Of a stretch of DNA of 64,000 bases, positions 9,777 to 18,298 are shown one piece after another. Each line of letters starts with the position of its first letter. The stretch's first letter is position 1. The stretch spans positions 124,001 through 188,000 of the forward strand of contig NZ_JAFLWI010000006.1 of assembly GCF_017315945.1 (NCBI RefSeq), given 5' to 3'. The notes under the pieces are model-generated. The model worked only from the letters and a program-made list of their open reading frames with translations, had not been told where the DNA came from and did no database searches. The DNA comes from Candidatus Enterococcus courvalinii (GTDB lineage: Bacteria; Bacillota; Bacilli; Lactobacillales; Enterococcaceae). The translations under genes were made by a program, and so were the position numbers.

Positions 9777-10976
9777 ATGCTTGAACAAAGAAAAGAGTTG
9801 GAAGAACAAGGTGCAGCAATCACAGCTGGTGAAATTCAGCAACAACCAGAATTATGGCAAGAAACAGTTGCCATCGTGAAAGAAAAAAAAGAAGAGCTTA
9901 AAGAATTTTTTGAAAAAATGAGCGAATCAGCAAAAGGAAAACGTATCCGAGTGATTTTTACTGGAGCTGGAACATCTCAGTATGTGGGGGATACGATTGT
10001 TCCTTATTTGAATGGACATGGGGAAACACAAAAGTTTATTTTCCAAAGTATTGGAACCACCGACATTGTTGCCGCACCACAAGATTATTTGATTCCAGAT
10101 GAGCCCACATTACTTGTATCGTTTGCACGTAGTGGGAATAGTCCCGAAAGTTTAGCAGCAGTTGATCTCGCAAATCAAGTCGTTTCGACGATCTTTCATT
10201 TGACGATTACTTGTGCAGCAGAGGGAAGTTTGGCTAAAGCAGCAGAAAAGGACCCAAAAAACTTTTTATTATTGATGCCTGAAAAATCAAATGATGCTGG
10301 TTTTGCAATGACTGGAAGTTTTACGTGCATGATGTTAAGTGCTTTATTGATTTTTGATCAAATAGCGGATGAAACGAAGGGAAAATATGTAACCGTTTTA
10401 TCCGAACTAGGTAAGGACATCTTAAGCAGAGCAACTGAGATTAAGGAATTGATTTCGCCAGATTTTCAAAGAATTGTTTATCTAGGATCAGGTAGCTTAG
10501 CAGGATTGGCAAGAGAAGCACAACTGAAAATATTAGAATTAACTGCGGGGAAAATCGCTACTAGTTTTGATTCTTCCATGGGCTTTCGTCATGGACCTAA
10601 GTCATTCGTGAATGATGAAACACTCGTTTTTGTATTCGTTAATAACCATCCTTACACGCGAACCTATGATTTAGATATTTTAGAAGAAATTCATGGAGAT
10701 AAAATTGCGAAACAAGCAATTGCGATTGCCCAACCTGGAAAGATAAACTATTCTGGTCAAACTTTTCAAATAAAAGAAACAGAAACTTGTTTATCTGATG
10801 GTTACTTGGCTTTAGCAATGATCTTAGTTGGTCAGTTGATCGCATTGTGGACCTCAATCAAGATTGGGAACACACCAGATACACCTTCACCAAGCGGAAC
10901 CGTTAATCGAGTTGTGAAAGGAGTAACAATTCACGACTATCCAGAAAATGTAGGGAAAAGAGGAGAGAATAAGTGA
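9777..10976 (+). CDS. agaS: AgaS-type SIS-domain sugar isomerase / deaminase
   Basis: The 399-aa protein contains two SIS domains (about residues 45-190 and 215-360), visible through FTGAGTSQYVGD, SFARSGNSPES and YLGSGSLAGLAREAQLK, plus the active-site-like MGFRHGPKS. AgaS enzymes convert galactosamine-6-phosphate to tagatose-6-phosphate with release of ammonia. It follows the regulator by 12 bp with an AAGGAGG site, and its last codons overlap the GTG start of the aldolase by 4 bp (GTGA). Neighbours (aldolase and mannose-family PTS) fit the aga pathway. Exact sugar specificity is not shown by sequence. Confidence 0.9.
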   Translation: MLEQRKELEEQGAAITAGEIQQQPELWQETVAIVKEKKEELKEFFEKMSESAKGKRIRVIFTGAGTSQYVGDTIVPYLNGHGETQKFIFQSIGTTDIVAAPQDYLIPDEPTLLVSFARSGNSPESLAAVDLANQVVSTIFHLTITCAAEGSLAKAAEKDPKNFLLLMPEKSNDAGFAMTGSFTCMMLSALLIFDQIADETKGKYVTVLSELGKDILSRATEIKELISPDFQRIVYLGSGSLAGLAREAQLKILELTAGKIATSFDSSMGFRHGPKSFVNDETLVFVFVNNHPYTRTYDLDILEEIHGDKIAKQAIAIAQPGKINYSGQTFQIKETETCLSDGYLALAMILVGQLIALWTSIKIGNTPDTPSPSGTVNRVVKGVTIHDYPENVGKRGENK

Positions 10977-11950
10977 ACTTGACAACAGAAAAACAAGCAG
11001 CAATGAATCGATTATCCACAGAAACAGGGAAAATCAGTGCGTTAGCAATTGATCAGCGCGGCGCACTGAAAAAAATGATGAATGCACTTGGGATGGATGC
11101 AACAGCGGAACAAATCAGTGAATTTAAGACCCTTGTCTCAAGTGAGCTAACACCTTTTGCTTCAGCTATTTTGTTAGATCCAGAGTACGGGCTATCCGCA
11201 GCGAAAGCTCGTGATGAACAAGCGGGTTTGTTATTAGCTTATGAAAAAACGGGTTATGATGCAACGAAGCCTGGTCGACTACCTGATTTACTCGAAGATT
11301 GGTCTGCCTTACGTTTAAAAATAGCGCAAGCAGATGCTGTCAAATTTTTATTGTATTATGACGTGGATGAAGACCCAGAAATCAACCATTTAAAACATGT
11401 TTTTGTCGAACGCTTAGGAAGTGAATGTGCTGGAGAAGATCGCCCCTTTTATTTAGAATTGGTTTCTTATGATGCAACAATTACAGATAGTAACTCAATC
11501 GAATATGCGAAGATCAAGCCCCATAAAGTCATTGAGATGATGAAAGAATTTTCACAACCAAATTATAAAGTGGATGTACTAAAAGTCGAAGTGCCAGTCA
11601 ACATGAATTACGTTGAGGGATTTGCTACCAATGAAACGTGTTATACACAAGTCGAAGCGCAAGAATTCTTTAAGGAACAAAGTGAGGCAACAAGTTTACC
11701 ATTTATCTTCTTAAGTGCAGGAGTGTCAACAAAATTGTTCCAAGAAACGCTGGTCTTCGCTCGTGAATCTGGTTCAGCCTTTAATGGTGTTCTTTGCGGT
11801 CGAGCAACTTGGAAAGACGGTGTGAAAGCTTATGTTGAGAATGGTCGATCAGGCGCCATTGATTGGTTGCAAACAACTGGTCGAGCAAATATCGAGGAGT
11901 TAAATGAAGTTGTGGAACAAACAGCGACACCTTGGTATGAAAAAGCATAA
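10973..11950 (+). CDS. lacD: Tagatose-1,6-bisphosphate aldolase (LacD family)
   Basis: This 325-aa class I aldolase should cleave tagatose-1,6-bisphosphate into dihydroxyacetone phosphate and glyceraldehyde-3-phosphate. The family signatures SALAIDQRGALKKMM near the N-terminus and VDVLKVEVPVN (about residue 205), where the Schiff-base lysine lies, are visible. Length matches LacD. The GTG start overlaps agaS by 4 bp. No tagatose-6-phosphate kinase (lacC) is present here, so the kinase step must be supplied elsewhere, for instance by a 1-phosphofructokinase-type enzyme. Confidence 0.93.
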   Translation: MNLTTEKQAAMNRLSTETGKISALAIDQRGALKKMMNALGMDATAEQISEFKTLVSSELTPFASAILLDPEYGLSAAKARDEQAGLLLAYEKTGYDATKPGRLPDLLEDWSALRLKIAQADAVKFLLYYDVDEDPEINHLKHVFVERLGSECAGEDRPFYLELVSYDATITDSNSIEYAKIKPHKVIEMMKEFSQPNYKVDVLKVEVPVNMNYVEGFATNETCYTQVEAQEFFKEQSEATSLPFIFLSAGVSTKLFQETLVFARESGSAFNGVLCGRATWKDGVKAYVENGRSGAIDWLQTTGRANIEELNEVVEQTATPWYEKA

Positions 11951-11974
11951 CAGTTTCATTTTAATTAAAGAAAA

Positions 11975-12003
11975 AGTAAGCGGTTTCGATTGCTTTTTAT
12001 AAT
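11975..12003 (+). promoter_or_regulatory. Internal promoter with cre-like site before the PTS genes
   Basis: TATAAT (11998-12003) precedes the IIB gene by about 40 bp. The sequence GTAAGCGGTTTCGA (11976-11989) just upstream resembles the CcpA catabolite-repression element with about two mismatches and occupies the expected -35 and spacer region. This suggests separate, glucose-repressed transcription of the PTS block. Confidence 0.5.
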
Positions 12004-12041
12004 GGTGTTACTTATTCAAAAACAGAAGGGAACGAAGCAAA

Positions 12042-12521
12042 ATGGCAATTATTGGCGTACGAATTGATGGCAGACTGATTCATGGACAAGTAGCAAATTT
12101 GTGGACAACAAAACTAAATATCACACGAATCATGGTCGTAGACGACGAAGTAGCGACGAACGCAATCGAAAAAAGTGGTCTTAAGCTTGCTACACCAGCA
12201 GGAGTAAAGCTAAGCGTGTTACCAGTAGAAAAAGCAGCAGCTAATATTTTAGCTGGAAAGTATGATTCCCAACGACTACTGATTGTTGCGAAGAAGCCGG
12301 ATCGTTTATTAAAGTTAGTTGAATTAGGTGTTCCTTTGACAGAAATCAATGTTGGTAATATGTCTCAAACAGATGAAACTCGATCCATTACTAAGTCAAT
12401 CAATGTTGTCGATGAAGATGTATCTGTATTTAAACAATTGGCAGCTAGAGGGGTACATCTGATTGCCCAAATGGTTCCAAGTGACAAGGCCGAAGACTTT
12501 ATGAGTCTGTTAACAAAATAG
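12042..12521 (+). CDS. PTS mannose-family transporter subunit IIB (GalN/GalNAc type)
   Basis: The 159-aa cytosolic IIB protein accepts phosphate from IIA and passes it to the incoming sugar. The active-site histidine lies in GVRIDGRLIHGQV (about residue 15), the signature of the mannose-family IIB. It is the first of four consecutive PTS genes (IIB-IIC-IID-IIA). Proximity to agaS and the aldolase points to galactosamine or N-acetylgalactosamine, as in agaBVW or gadV-type systems. Substrate is inferred. Confidence 0.92.
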   Translation: MAIIGVRIDGRLIHGQVANLWTTKLNITRIMVVDDEVATNAIEKSGLKLATPAGVKLSVLPVEKAAANILAGKYDSQRLLIVAKKPDRLLKLVELGVPLTEINVGNMSQTDETRSITKSINVVDEDVSVFKQLAARGVHLIAQMVPSDKAEDFMSLLTK

Positions 12522-12533
12522 GAGGAATAATTC

Positions 12534-13427
12534 ATGGATATTCAATGGTGGCAGATCTTATTATTATCATTATACGCAGGCTATCAGATTTTAGATGAAC
12601 TACAAGTTTATTCGTCAATGAGTGCACCCGTATTTGCCGGTTTGTTTGCTGGTTTAGTAATGGGGAATTTACAAGCAGGACTGATCATTGGTGGTAGTAT
12701 GCAGTTAACAGTGTTAGGCGTTGGAACATTTGGCGGTGCTTCTAAGATTGATGCGAATTCAGGAACGATTTTGGCAACAGCCTTTTCGATTTCACTTGGC
12801 ATGAATCCTGAACAAGCGATTGCAGCAATTGCTGTACCAGTAGCTAGTTTGATGATCCAATTAGATATTTTAGCTCGCTTTGCGAATACGTATTTTGCCC
12901 ATCGAATTGATCGACATGTTGAAACAATGAATTATAAAGCAATTGAACGAAACTTCTTGATGGGAGCCTTACCTTGGTCACTTTCTCGGCTAGTACCTGT
13001 TTTCTTAGCTTTGGCTTTTGGAGGCGGCTTGGTTGAAAATGTTGTTGGTGTATTGAATGGTGATCTAAAATGGCTAGGCGATGGTTTATCAGTAGCCGGA
13101 GCTGTTCTGCCAGCAGTTGGTTTTGCTATTTTATTACGTTATCTACCTGTTAAGAAACATTTTCCATATCTTGTTTTAGGGTTCACGATTACTGCATTGT
13201 TAGCAACGCTTTTCTCAAACGTCCAATTACTTGGAACGAGTGTGGCAAGTGTAGTGAAAGAAATGCCAGGAACTTTTAATTCATTACCAATGTTAGCGGT
13301 CGCTTTGATTGGATTTGCGTTAGCAGCTATTAGTTATAAAAATGGTCAGAACAATCATAGTCAAAAACCAGTAGCAAACGAGCAAGTAGAATCAGCTGAG
13401 GGGGAAATCGAAGATGACGAAATCTAA
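12534..13427 (+). CDS. PTS mannose-family transporter subunit IIC (AgaC/AgaW type)
   Basis: The 297-aa membrane protein has multiple hydrophobic helices and the IIC features GGSMQLTVLGVGTFGGASKIDANSG (about residues 53-77), a short version of which typifies AgaC/AgaW. It forms the sugar channel with IID. The C-terminal 25 residues are a hydrophilic acidic tail, and its stop codon overlaps the IID start by 14 bp, implying coupled translation. Confidence 0.92.
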   Translation: MDIQWWQILLLSLYAGYQILDELQVYSSMSAPVFAGLFAGLVMGNLQAGLIIGGSMQLTVLGVGTFGGASKIDANSGTILATAFSISLGMNPEQAIAAIAVPVASLMIQLDILARFANTYFAHRIDRHVETMNYKAIERNFLMGALPWSLSRLVPVFLALAFGGGLVENVVGVLNGDLKWLGDGLSVAGAVLPAVGFAILLRYLPVKKHFPYLVLGFTITALLATLFSNVQLLGTSVASVVKEMPGTFNSLPMLAVALIGFALAAISYKNGQNNHSQKPVANEQVESAEGEIEDDEI

Positions 13428-14223
13428 TTATAAATTGACAAAAGAAGATTTTAAACAAATCAATCGAAGAAGTTTATTCACTTTTCAATTAGGCTGGAAC
13501 TATGAACGGATGCAGGGTTCAGGTTATTTGTATACGATTTTACCTCAGCTTCGTAAAATTTATGGTGATGATACACCTGAGTTAAAAGAAATAATGAAAA
13601 CGCATACGCAGTTTTTTAATACGTCAAACTTCTTTAATACGATTGTAACAGGGATTGACCTTGCGATTGAAGAGAAGGAAGGTATTGCAGCAAAACAAAC
13701 TGTTTCTGGGATGAAAGCTGGGTTAATGGGGCCTTTTGCCGCAATTGGTGACTCGATCTTTGCTGCGCTTATTCCGACTATCTTTGGGGCATTGGCTGCG
13801 AACATGGCAATCAATGGGAACCCGGCAGGTGTCTTTATTTGGATCATTGCCCAAATCGTTGTCATGGTCTTTCGTTGGAAGCAATTGGAGTTTGCTTATA
13901 AGGAAGGAATCTCATTAGTAACAACGATGCAATCACGACTTACTGCACTAACGGACGCAGCAACATTACTCGGTGTCTTCATGGTGGGTGCTTTAGTAGC
14001 AACGATGGTCAATGTTAAATTCTCATGGGCACCAAGCATTGGTGATGTGACGCTAAATATGCAAAACAATATTGATATGATTTTACCTAAGATTTTACCA
14101 GCAGCAATCGTTGGTGGGGTATATTGGATGTTAGGTAAGAAAAATATGACATCTACACGTGCAATCTTTATTGTTCTGATTGTCTGTGTTGCGTTATCAG
14201 CTCTTGGTGTGATTTCAAAATAA
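13414..14223 (+). CDS. PTS mannose-family transporter subunit IID
   Basis: The 269-aa membrane protein carries the IID hallmarks: the N-terminal SLFTFQLGWNYERMQGSGY and the loop GMKAGLMGPFAAIGDSIF. It pairs with IIC in the membrane. It overlaps the IIC gene and is followed by IIA after 13 bp. Length is typical. Confidence 0.93.
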   Translation: MTKSNYKLTKEDFKQINRRSLFTFQLGWNYERMQGSGYLYTILPQLRKIYGDDTPELKEIMKTHTQFFNTSNFFNTIVTGIDLAIEEKEGIAAKQTVSGMKAGLMGPFAAIGDSIFAALIPTIFGALAANMAINGNPAGVFIWIIAQIVVMVFRWKQLEFAYKEGISLVTTMQSRLTALTDAATLLGVFMVGALVATMVNVKFSWAPSIGDVTLNMQNNIDMILPKILPAAIVGGVYWMLGKKNMTSTRAIFIVLIVCVALSALGVISK

Positions 14224-14236
14224 TGGGGTGGGAGAA

Positions 14237-14641
14237 ATGAGTCAAGAGTTAGTTTTGATTAGTCATGGACAATTATGTGAAGCGTTGAAAAAAAGTACAG
14301 AAATGATCATGGGACCACAAACAACGATCCATACGGTGGCATTGCTAGAATCAGATGGTGCAGAAGACTTTAAAGAAAAATTTTTACAAGTCACGGCTGA
14401 ATTAGAATCCTATGTCGTCTTTTGTGACCTAATGGGAGGGACGCCGTGTAACGTCATCTCCCGTATGATTATGGAAGGCGCAGCGATTGAACTTTATGCT
14501 GGGATGAATATGCCAATGGTGATTGAGTTTATCAATGGCACATTGATTGATACGCCTGTTGACTTTATTACTTCTGGTCAACAAAATATTGTTTCCGTTA
14601 ATCAAATGATTGCATTGACGAATGAAGAAGACGATGAATAG
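14237..14641 (+). CDS. PTS mannose-family transporter subunit IIA
   Basis: The product of about 134 aa is a mannose-type IIA. The phosphorylatable histidine is in VLISHGQLCEALK (about residue 10), and DLMGGTPCNV is the conserved second motif. The ATG at 14237 is preferred over the upstream GTG at 14228 because GGGGTGGGAG then serves as the ribosome-binding site. It completes the PTS; a terminator follows directly. Confidence 0.93.
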   Translation: MSQELVLISHGQLCEALKKSTEMIMGPQTTIHTVALLESDGAEDFKEKFLQVTAELESYVVFCDLMGGTPCNVISRMIMEGAAIELYAGMNMPMVIEFINGTLIDTPVDFITSGQQNIVSVNQMIALTNEEDDE

Positions 14642-14655
14642 AGTTATACATCAAA

Positions 14656-14695
14656 AAAGAGTGACTGATCGAAAGATCAGTCACTCTTTTTCTTG
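14656..14695. terminator. Bidirectional intrinsic terminator between the PTS operon and yidC
   Basis: AGAGTGACTGATC and GATCAGTCACTCT form a 13-bp stem with a GAAA tetraloop, flanked by AAAAAA and TTTTTCTT. The convergent genes on either side can both use it. Confidence 0.92.
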
Positions 14696-14724
14696 TTTAA
14701 AGTGAAATGCTTGATAGAAAAATG

Positions 14725-15660
14725 TTAGTTACGATTTTGTTTGCCAGCATTTCGTTTCTTTGATGGATTGTTTTTTTTTTGCGTATTGACTTGTTTCGGT
14801 GCTTTTTTCGGTTCATTAGGGGTGACATCTTTGCGTGGTGTCACGACTTGTTTTGGTGGATTTTGTTTTAGTTCTTCCGCAACTTGTGCTTTCAAGCGTG
14901 GCTTCATTAAAACGTTCGTAATGAATGTTTGGATACAGCTAAAGATACCACCAACTACCCAGTACAGCGTAACGCCGGCTGGTGCACTAATTGACATAAA
15001 GACAATCATTGCTGGTGAAACAATCAACATCGTACGCATGGTTTTCTTTTGTTCTTCAGGAATACCAATTGTTGAGATATACCCTTGGAGCAAATAAGCA
15101 ATACCAGCGATCGCAACTAATACCAAACTTGGTGAGCCAAGGTCGATTCCGTAAAAGCTTGATTCACGGATACCTTCAGTGTAACGAGCAGTAAAGTAAA
15201 GTGCTGAGAAGATCGGCATTTGGATTAGCAATGGTAAACAACCAATCCCACCAGTCATACTCATCCCATTATCTTTGTAGACTTGTTGCATTTCTGCTTG
15301 TGCAGCGACTTGCTCTTCACGAGTTGTAGCAGCTTTTAATTTTTCTTGTGCAGCTGATACTTGTGGTTTTAACGCTTGCATTTTTTCTGATTGAATCATT
15401 GTTTTTTTCGATTGGCTAATACCTAAAGGCAGGATCACTAATCGAACGATAATGGTCAAAACGATAACGGCCCAGCCATAAGACCAATTAAAATTGTCCA
15501 CTAAATAGGTAATTGCTTGCCCCATTGGATGAACGAGAATTCGATAGACGAAACCTGATGTGTCAGGATTCCCATGCGAGTCAGTTCGAACACAACCGGA
15601 TAAAAAAAGTAGGACAGTAACTAGTCCAGATCCCAATAACCAATTTTTCCATTTATTCAT
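14725..15660 (-). CDS. yidC: Membrane protein insertase YidC/OxaA, lipoprotein form
   Basis: The 311-aa protein inserts membrane proteins with or without Sec. It begins with a lipoprotein signal ending LFLSGC (about residue 23), as in Gram-positive YidC/SpoIIIJ, followed by five hydrophobic segments including GWAVIVLTIIVRLVILPLG and IGCLPLLIQMPIFSALYF. The C-terminal 50 residues are rich in Lys, Pro, Asn and Gln; such basic tails mark the YidC2 paralogue, which binds ribosomes. Which paralogue this is depends on the rest of the genome. Confidence 0.94.
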   Translation of the reverse strand: MNKWKNWLLGSGLVTVLLFLSGCVRTDSHGNPDTSGFVYRILVHPMGQAITYLVDNFNWSYGWAVIVLTIIVRLVILPLGISQSKKTMIQSEKMQALKPQVSAAQEKLKAATTREEQVAAQAEMQQVYKDNGMSMTGGIGCLPLLIQMPIFSALYFTARYTEGIRESSFYGIDLGSPSLVLVAIAGIAYLLQGYISTIGIPEEQKKTMRTMLIVSPAMIVFMSISAPAGVTLYWVVGGIFSCIQTFITNVLMKPRLKAQVAEELKQNPPKQVVTPRKDVTPNEPKKAPKQVNTQKKNNPSKKRNAGKQNRN

Positions 15661-15833
15661 AAAATACTTCCTCTTCCATAATTTTTACACAAAATTAACT
15701 ATACTAAAAAAAATTTCATAATTCAATCAACTTCATAGAAAAGTCATAGAAATGTTCGGAAACTATCCCATGAATGCAGAGAAAAAATAAATAGGGAAAC
15801 CATAAACCAGTTTTTTCCTTGTTCATAGAGTTG

Positions 15834-16109
15834 TTAGTAGATAACATCAAAACTTGTTCGAGTATCCATCCATGGATTATCTTGCAAATCAAGGTAGGTC
15901 ACGCGACCAGCAGGACTGGGTGAATCTTTGATCTCTTTAATGAAGCTTTCTACTTGTTCGTCCTCTCCAGCAGCTTCAATTGTAACAGAACCATCTTCTT
16001 CGTTTTTTACCGTGCCATAAATTCCTAAACGATCGGCAACCATTTTTGTTGTGTAACGAAAACCAACCCCTTGGACACGACCTTGGACATTCATTTTGAC
16101 TTTACGCAT
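15834..16109 (-). CDS. acyP: Acylphosphatase
   Basis: The 91-aa protein hydrolyses acyl phosphates. The signature VQGRVQGVGFRYTTK contains the catalytic Arg, and a conserved Asn would lie in the following GTVKNEEDGSV. Length is typical. A promoter for it lies upstream on the minus strand (TTGTTT at 16165-16170, 17-bp spacer, TATCAT at 16142-16147), divergent from the methyltransferase gene. Confidence 0.95.
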   Translation of the reverse strand: MRKVKMNVQGRVQGVGFRYTTKMVADRLGIYGTVKNEEDGSVTIEAAGEDEQVESFIKEIKDSPSPAGRVTYLDLQDNPWMDTRTSFDVIY

Positions 16110-16141
16110 AAGTTGTCACCCGCTTTCATTTTCTTATCTTT

Positions 16142-16197
16142 ATGATAACTATTTTTTGTTAGAGAAACAAGTTGCAACCCAGAATACATGCTATAAT
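16142..16197. promoter_or_regulatory. Divergent promoters between acyP and the RNA methyltransferase gene
   Basis: On the minus strand TTGTTT and TATCAT are spaced 17 bp. On the plus strand an extended -10, TGCTATAAT (TATAAT at 16192-16197), precedes the methyltransferase start; no good -35 is seen, as expected for extended -10 promoters. Confidence 0.6.
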
Positions 16198-16214
16198 TAA
16201 GTGAGGTGAAAAAG

Positions 16215-16979
16215 GTGAAAGAAATTCAATCCGCAAAAAATCCACGAATCAAAGAATTGAAAAAATTGCATAAGAAAAAATATCGCGAAGAAACTCGCGC
16301 CTATCTTTTAGAAGGTTTTCACTTGATTGAAGAGGCAGTGGCTGCAAATGCTGTCATCAAAGAAATTTACGTTACCCAAAAAGGTCAAAGAGAATGGCAA
16401 ACTTGGCTTGATCAACGAACTGAGATTGAATTATTTTTAGTAACAGATGAAGTCATGCAAGCATTATCCGATTTACCAACACCACAGGGAATCCTTGCTG
16501 TTGTAGCACGTGAAGCAATGGAATCCCCAGCCTTTTCTGGTGGCTGGTTGCTGTTAGATAATGTCCAGGATCCTGGAAATGTGGGGACGATGATTCGAAC
16601 AGCTGACGCGTTTGGCTTAGCAGGCGTGCTTCTTGGTCAGGGAACAGCTGATTTGTACAGTACGAAAGTGTTGCGAAGTATGCAAGGTAGTAATTATCAT
16701 TTACCTGTGATCCAGATGGACTTGTCACTTGCTGTTCAGCAACTAAAAGAGCAAGAGTTTATGATTTATGGAACAGAATTGAACGAAGAAGCAACAGCAT
16801 TGAATGAAGTAGAAAAACCAACTAACTTTGCCATCATTATGGGAAATGAAGGACAAGGTGTTAGTAGAGAACTGTTGAACTTCACAGATAAAAATATCTA
16901 TATACCTATGAGTGGAAATGCTGAATCATTGAATGTAGGTGTAGCGACGGGTATCTTGTTGTACCACTTTGCAGTTTAG
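16215..16979 (+). CDS. TrmH/SpoU-family RNA 2'-O-methyltransferase
   Basis: The product of about 254 aa is a SPOUT methyltransferase with an N-terminal substrate-binding domain (about residues 1-95) and a knotted catalytic domain. The three SpoU motifs are clear: NVQDPGNVGTMIRTADAFG, IMGNEGQGVSRELL, and IPMSGNAESLNVGVATGI. The target is probably 23S rRNA, though sequence does not fix it. GTG at 16215 is chosen because GAGGTGA precedes it by 6-7 nt; a GTG at 16206 is less well placed. Confidence 0.92.
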   Translation: MKEIQSAKNPRIKELKKLHKKKYREETRAYLLEGFHLIEEAVAANAVIKEIYVTQKGQREWQTWLDQRTEIELFLVTDEVMQALSDLPTPQGILAVVAREAMESPAFSGGWLLLDNVQDPGNVGTMIRTADAFGLAGVLLGQGTADLYSTKVLRSMQGSNYHLPVIQMDLSLAVQQLKEQEFMIYGTELNEEATALNEVEKPTNFAIIMGNEGQGVSRELLNFTDKNIYIPMSGNAESLNVGVATGILLYHFAV

Positions 16980-17098
16980 TTAAGGAACTATTAAGCTTTC
17001 TTATTTTATTACTTAGCAGCTAGAATCTTATCGTTTCAGGTGGTATACTATGGTCAATTTCAGAAATAACGAGAATCTAAAGGTGGCAGATTGAAAAT

Positions 17099-17602
17099 AT
17101 GACAGAAAAATGGCGTGAAGACGAAGAATACATGTCTTATGTAGCAGATCTTTTGGAAACAGATGCAGTGAAAAAATTAGCCGACTACACGCAACATGTC
17201 CACTCAACACGATTGGAACATTCCATTAGTGTTTCTTATTATAGTTATTTATTAGCGAAAAAATGGGGCGGAGATGCGAAGGCAACAGCAAGAGCTGGGC
17301 TTTTACATGATCTGTTTTATTACGATTGGCGAACAACTAAATTTGATGAAGGTTCACATGCGTATGTACACCCAAGAATTGCTGTGAAAAATGCAGAAAA
17401 GATCACGGAACTTTCTGATTTAGAACGTGATATCATTTTGAAACATATGTGGGGAGCAACCATTGCACCACCCAAATATAAAGAAAGCTATATTGTGACA
17501 TTTGTTGATAAATATTGCGCAGTGAAAGAAGCTGCCCAACCAATGACTAGCAGTATGCGTCAAAAATGGCAACATTATTTTGGAAAAGAACAATCTATTT
17601 AA
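17099..17602 (+). CDS. HD-domain phosphohydrolase
   Basis: The 167-aa protein has an HD domain: HSTRLEHSISVSYYSYLL, then AGLLHDLFYYDW, where His-Asp bind metal, and a later HMWG and DKYCAVKE. It is a short single-domain HD hydrolase related to YedJ/uncharacterised phosphohydrolases; substrate unknown, perhaps a nucleotide. It is transcribed alone: TATACT lies about 50 bp upstream (near 17044) and a terminator follows. Confidence 0.88.
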   Translation: MTEKWREDEEYMSYVADLLETDAVKKLADYTQHVHSTRLEHSISVSYYSYLLAKKWGGDAKATARAGLLHDLFYYDWRTTKFDEGSHAYVHPRIAVKNAEKITELSDLERDIILKHMWGATIAPPKYKESYIVTFVDKYCAVKEAAQPMTSSMRQKWQHYFGKEQSI

Positions 17603-17612
17603 GACAAGAACT

Positions 17613-17651
17613 TAAGACAACGATCGTAACTGATTGTTGTCTTTTTTTATA
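17613..17651 (+). terminator. Intrinsic terminator after the HD gene
   Basis: AGACAACGATC pairs with GATTGTTGTCT around GTAACT, followed by TTTTTTTAT. About 300 bp of gene-free DNA follow, holding a second imperfect hairpin (GAGCAGGAAAACA / TGTTTTCCTGCTC, about 17658-17694, with a T tract) and then the regulatory region of the WxL operon. Confidence 0.88.
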
Positions 17652-17798
17652 TCGAAGGAGCAGGAAAACATTGAGTAATCTGTTTTCCTGCTCTTTTTTG
17701 AGTACGGTAATGGAATAATTATTTGGTATATGAATAACGATTAAGAAAAATAAAATAATAACTATGATTGGCAATACAAAAAAAGAAAGCGGTCAAAA

Positions 17799-17907
17799 AA
17801 CGGTTTTTGTAAGCGCTTATAACGGTTGGCGCATAACGGTTTATATATTTTTTTTGGATAGTTAAGTAAAAAGTTTGAAAGAAACAAGTTTTTTATTTTT
17901 TTATAAT
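17799..17907 (+). promoter_or_regulatory. Regulatory region of the WxL operon: AACGGTT repeats, cre-like site, -10 box
   Basis: AACGGTT occurs three times in the same direction (17799-17805, 17821-17827, 17835-17841). Between the first two lies TTGTAAGCGCTTATA (17807-17821), one mismatch from the CcpA cre consensus. TATAAT follows at 17902-17907, but the nearest -35-like hexamer (TTGAAA, 17875-17880) is 21 bp away, too far for a constitutive promoter. This pattern fits an activator-dependent, catabolite-controlled promoter; the Mga-like gene at the operon's end is a candidate regulator. Confidence 0.55.
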
Positions 17908-17965
17908 TAAGTATGGTTGAAGGCCAGTTCAACCAAATCACAAAATGACAAGAAAGGAGTAGCAT

Positions 17966-18298
17966 ATGAGAAATATTTTAAAAGTGATGAGTGTTCTACT
18001 GCTGTTTTTCTGTGTAATAGGGATCACAAATGAAACAAATGCAATAGAACAAAACTATGATTCAACTGGACAAGCTAGTTTTTACGGTAAGTATGAGTAC
18101 GAGAATACAAATGATTCGAATAATTCTGGATCTGAGTGGGCAACTGGGTCTAATAATTATTTATCAACTGGCCAAGTCATATTACCAAGTACAGGCGATG
18201 ATACTTATCCAATTTTTACGCATGTGGGGGTTATTCTGTTAATCGGAGTAAGCATGTTTATTTTTATGGAAAAGAGAAAAGGGGATTTTGATAGATGA
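17966..18298 (+). CDS. Small LPXTG-anchored surface protein of the WxL locus
   Basis: The 110-aa precursor has a signal peptide (about residues 1-27), a short Ser/Asn-rich exposed segment of about 45 residues with no known fold, the sortase motif LPSTGD (about residue 73), a hydrophobic membrane span and a positively charged tail (EKRKGDFDR). Small LPXTG proteins of this size typically open WxL clusters. It overlaps the next gene by 4 bp (ATGA) and starts behind AAAGGAG. Role inferred: a cell-wall-linked partner of the WxL complex. Confidence 0.85.
   Translation: MRNILKVMSVLLLFFCVIGITNETNAIEQNYDSTGQASFYGKYEYENTNDSNNSGSEWATGSNNYLSTGQVILPSTGDDTYPIFTHVGVILLIGVSMFIFMEKRKGDFDR

Noticed and set aside
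9685-9879. 64-aa ORF overlapping the GntR end and agaS start
   Set aside because: Out of frame with both conserved genes and without homology features.
14741-15097. 118-aa plus-strand ORF across yidC
   Set aside because: Antisense of the yidC C-terminus and the basic tail codons; no translation signals, and yidC has clear motifs.
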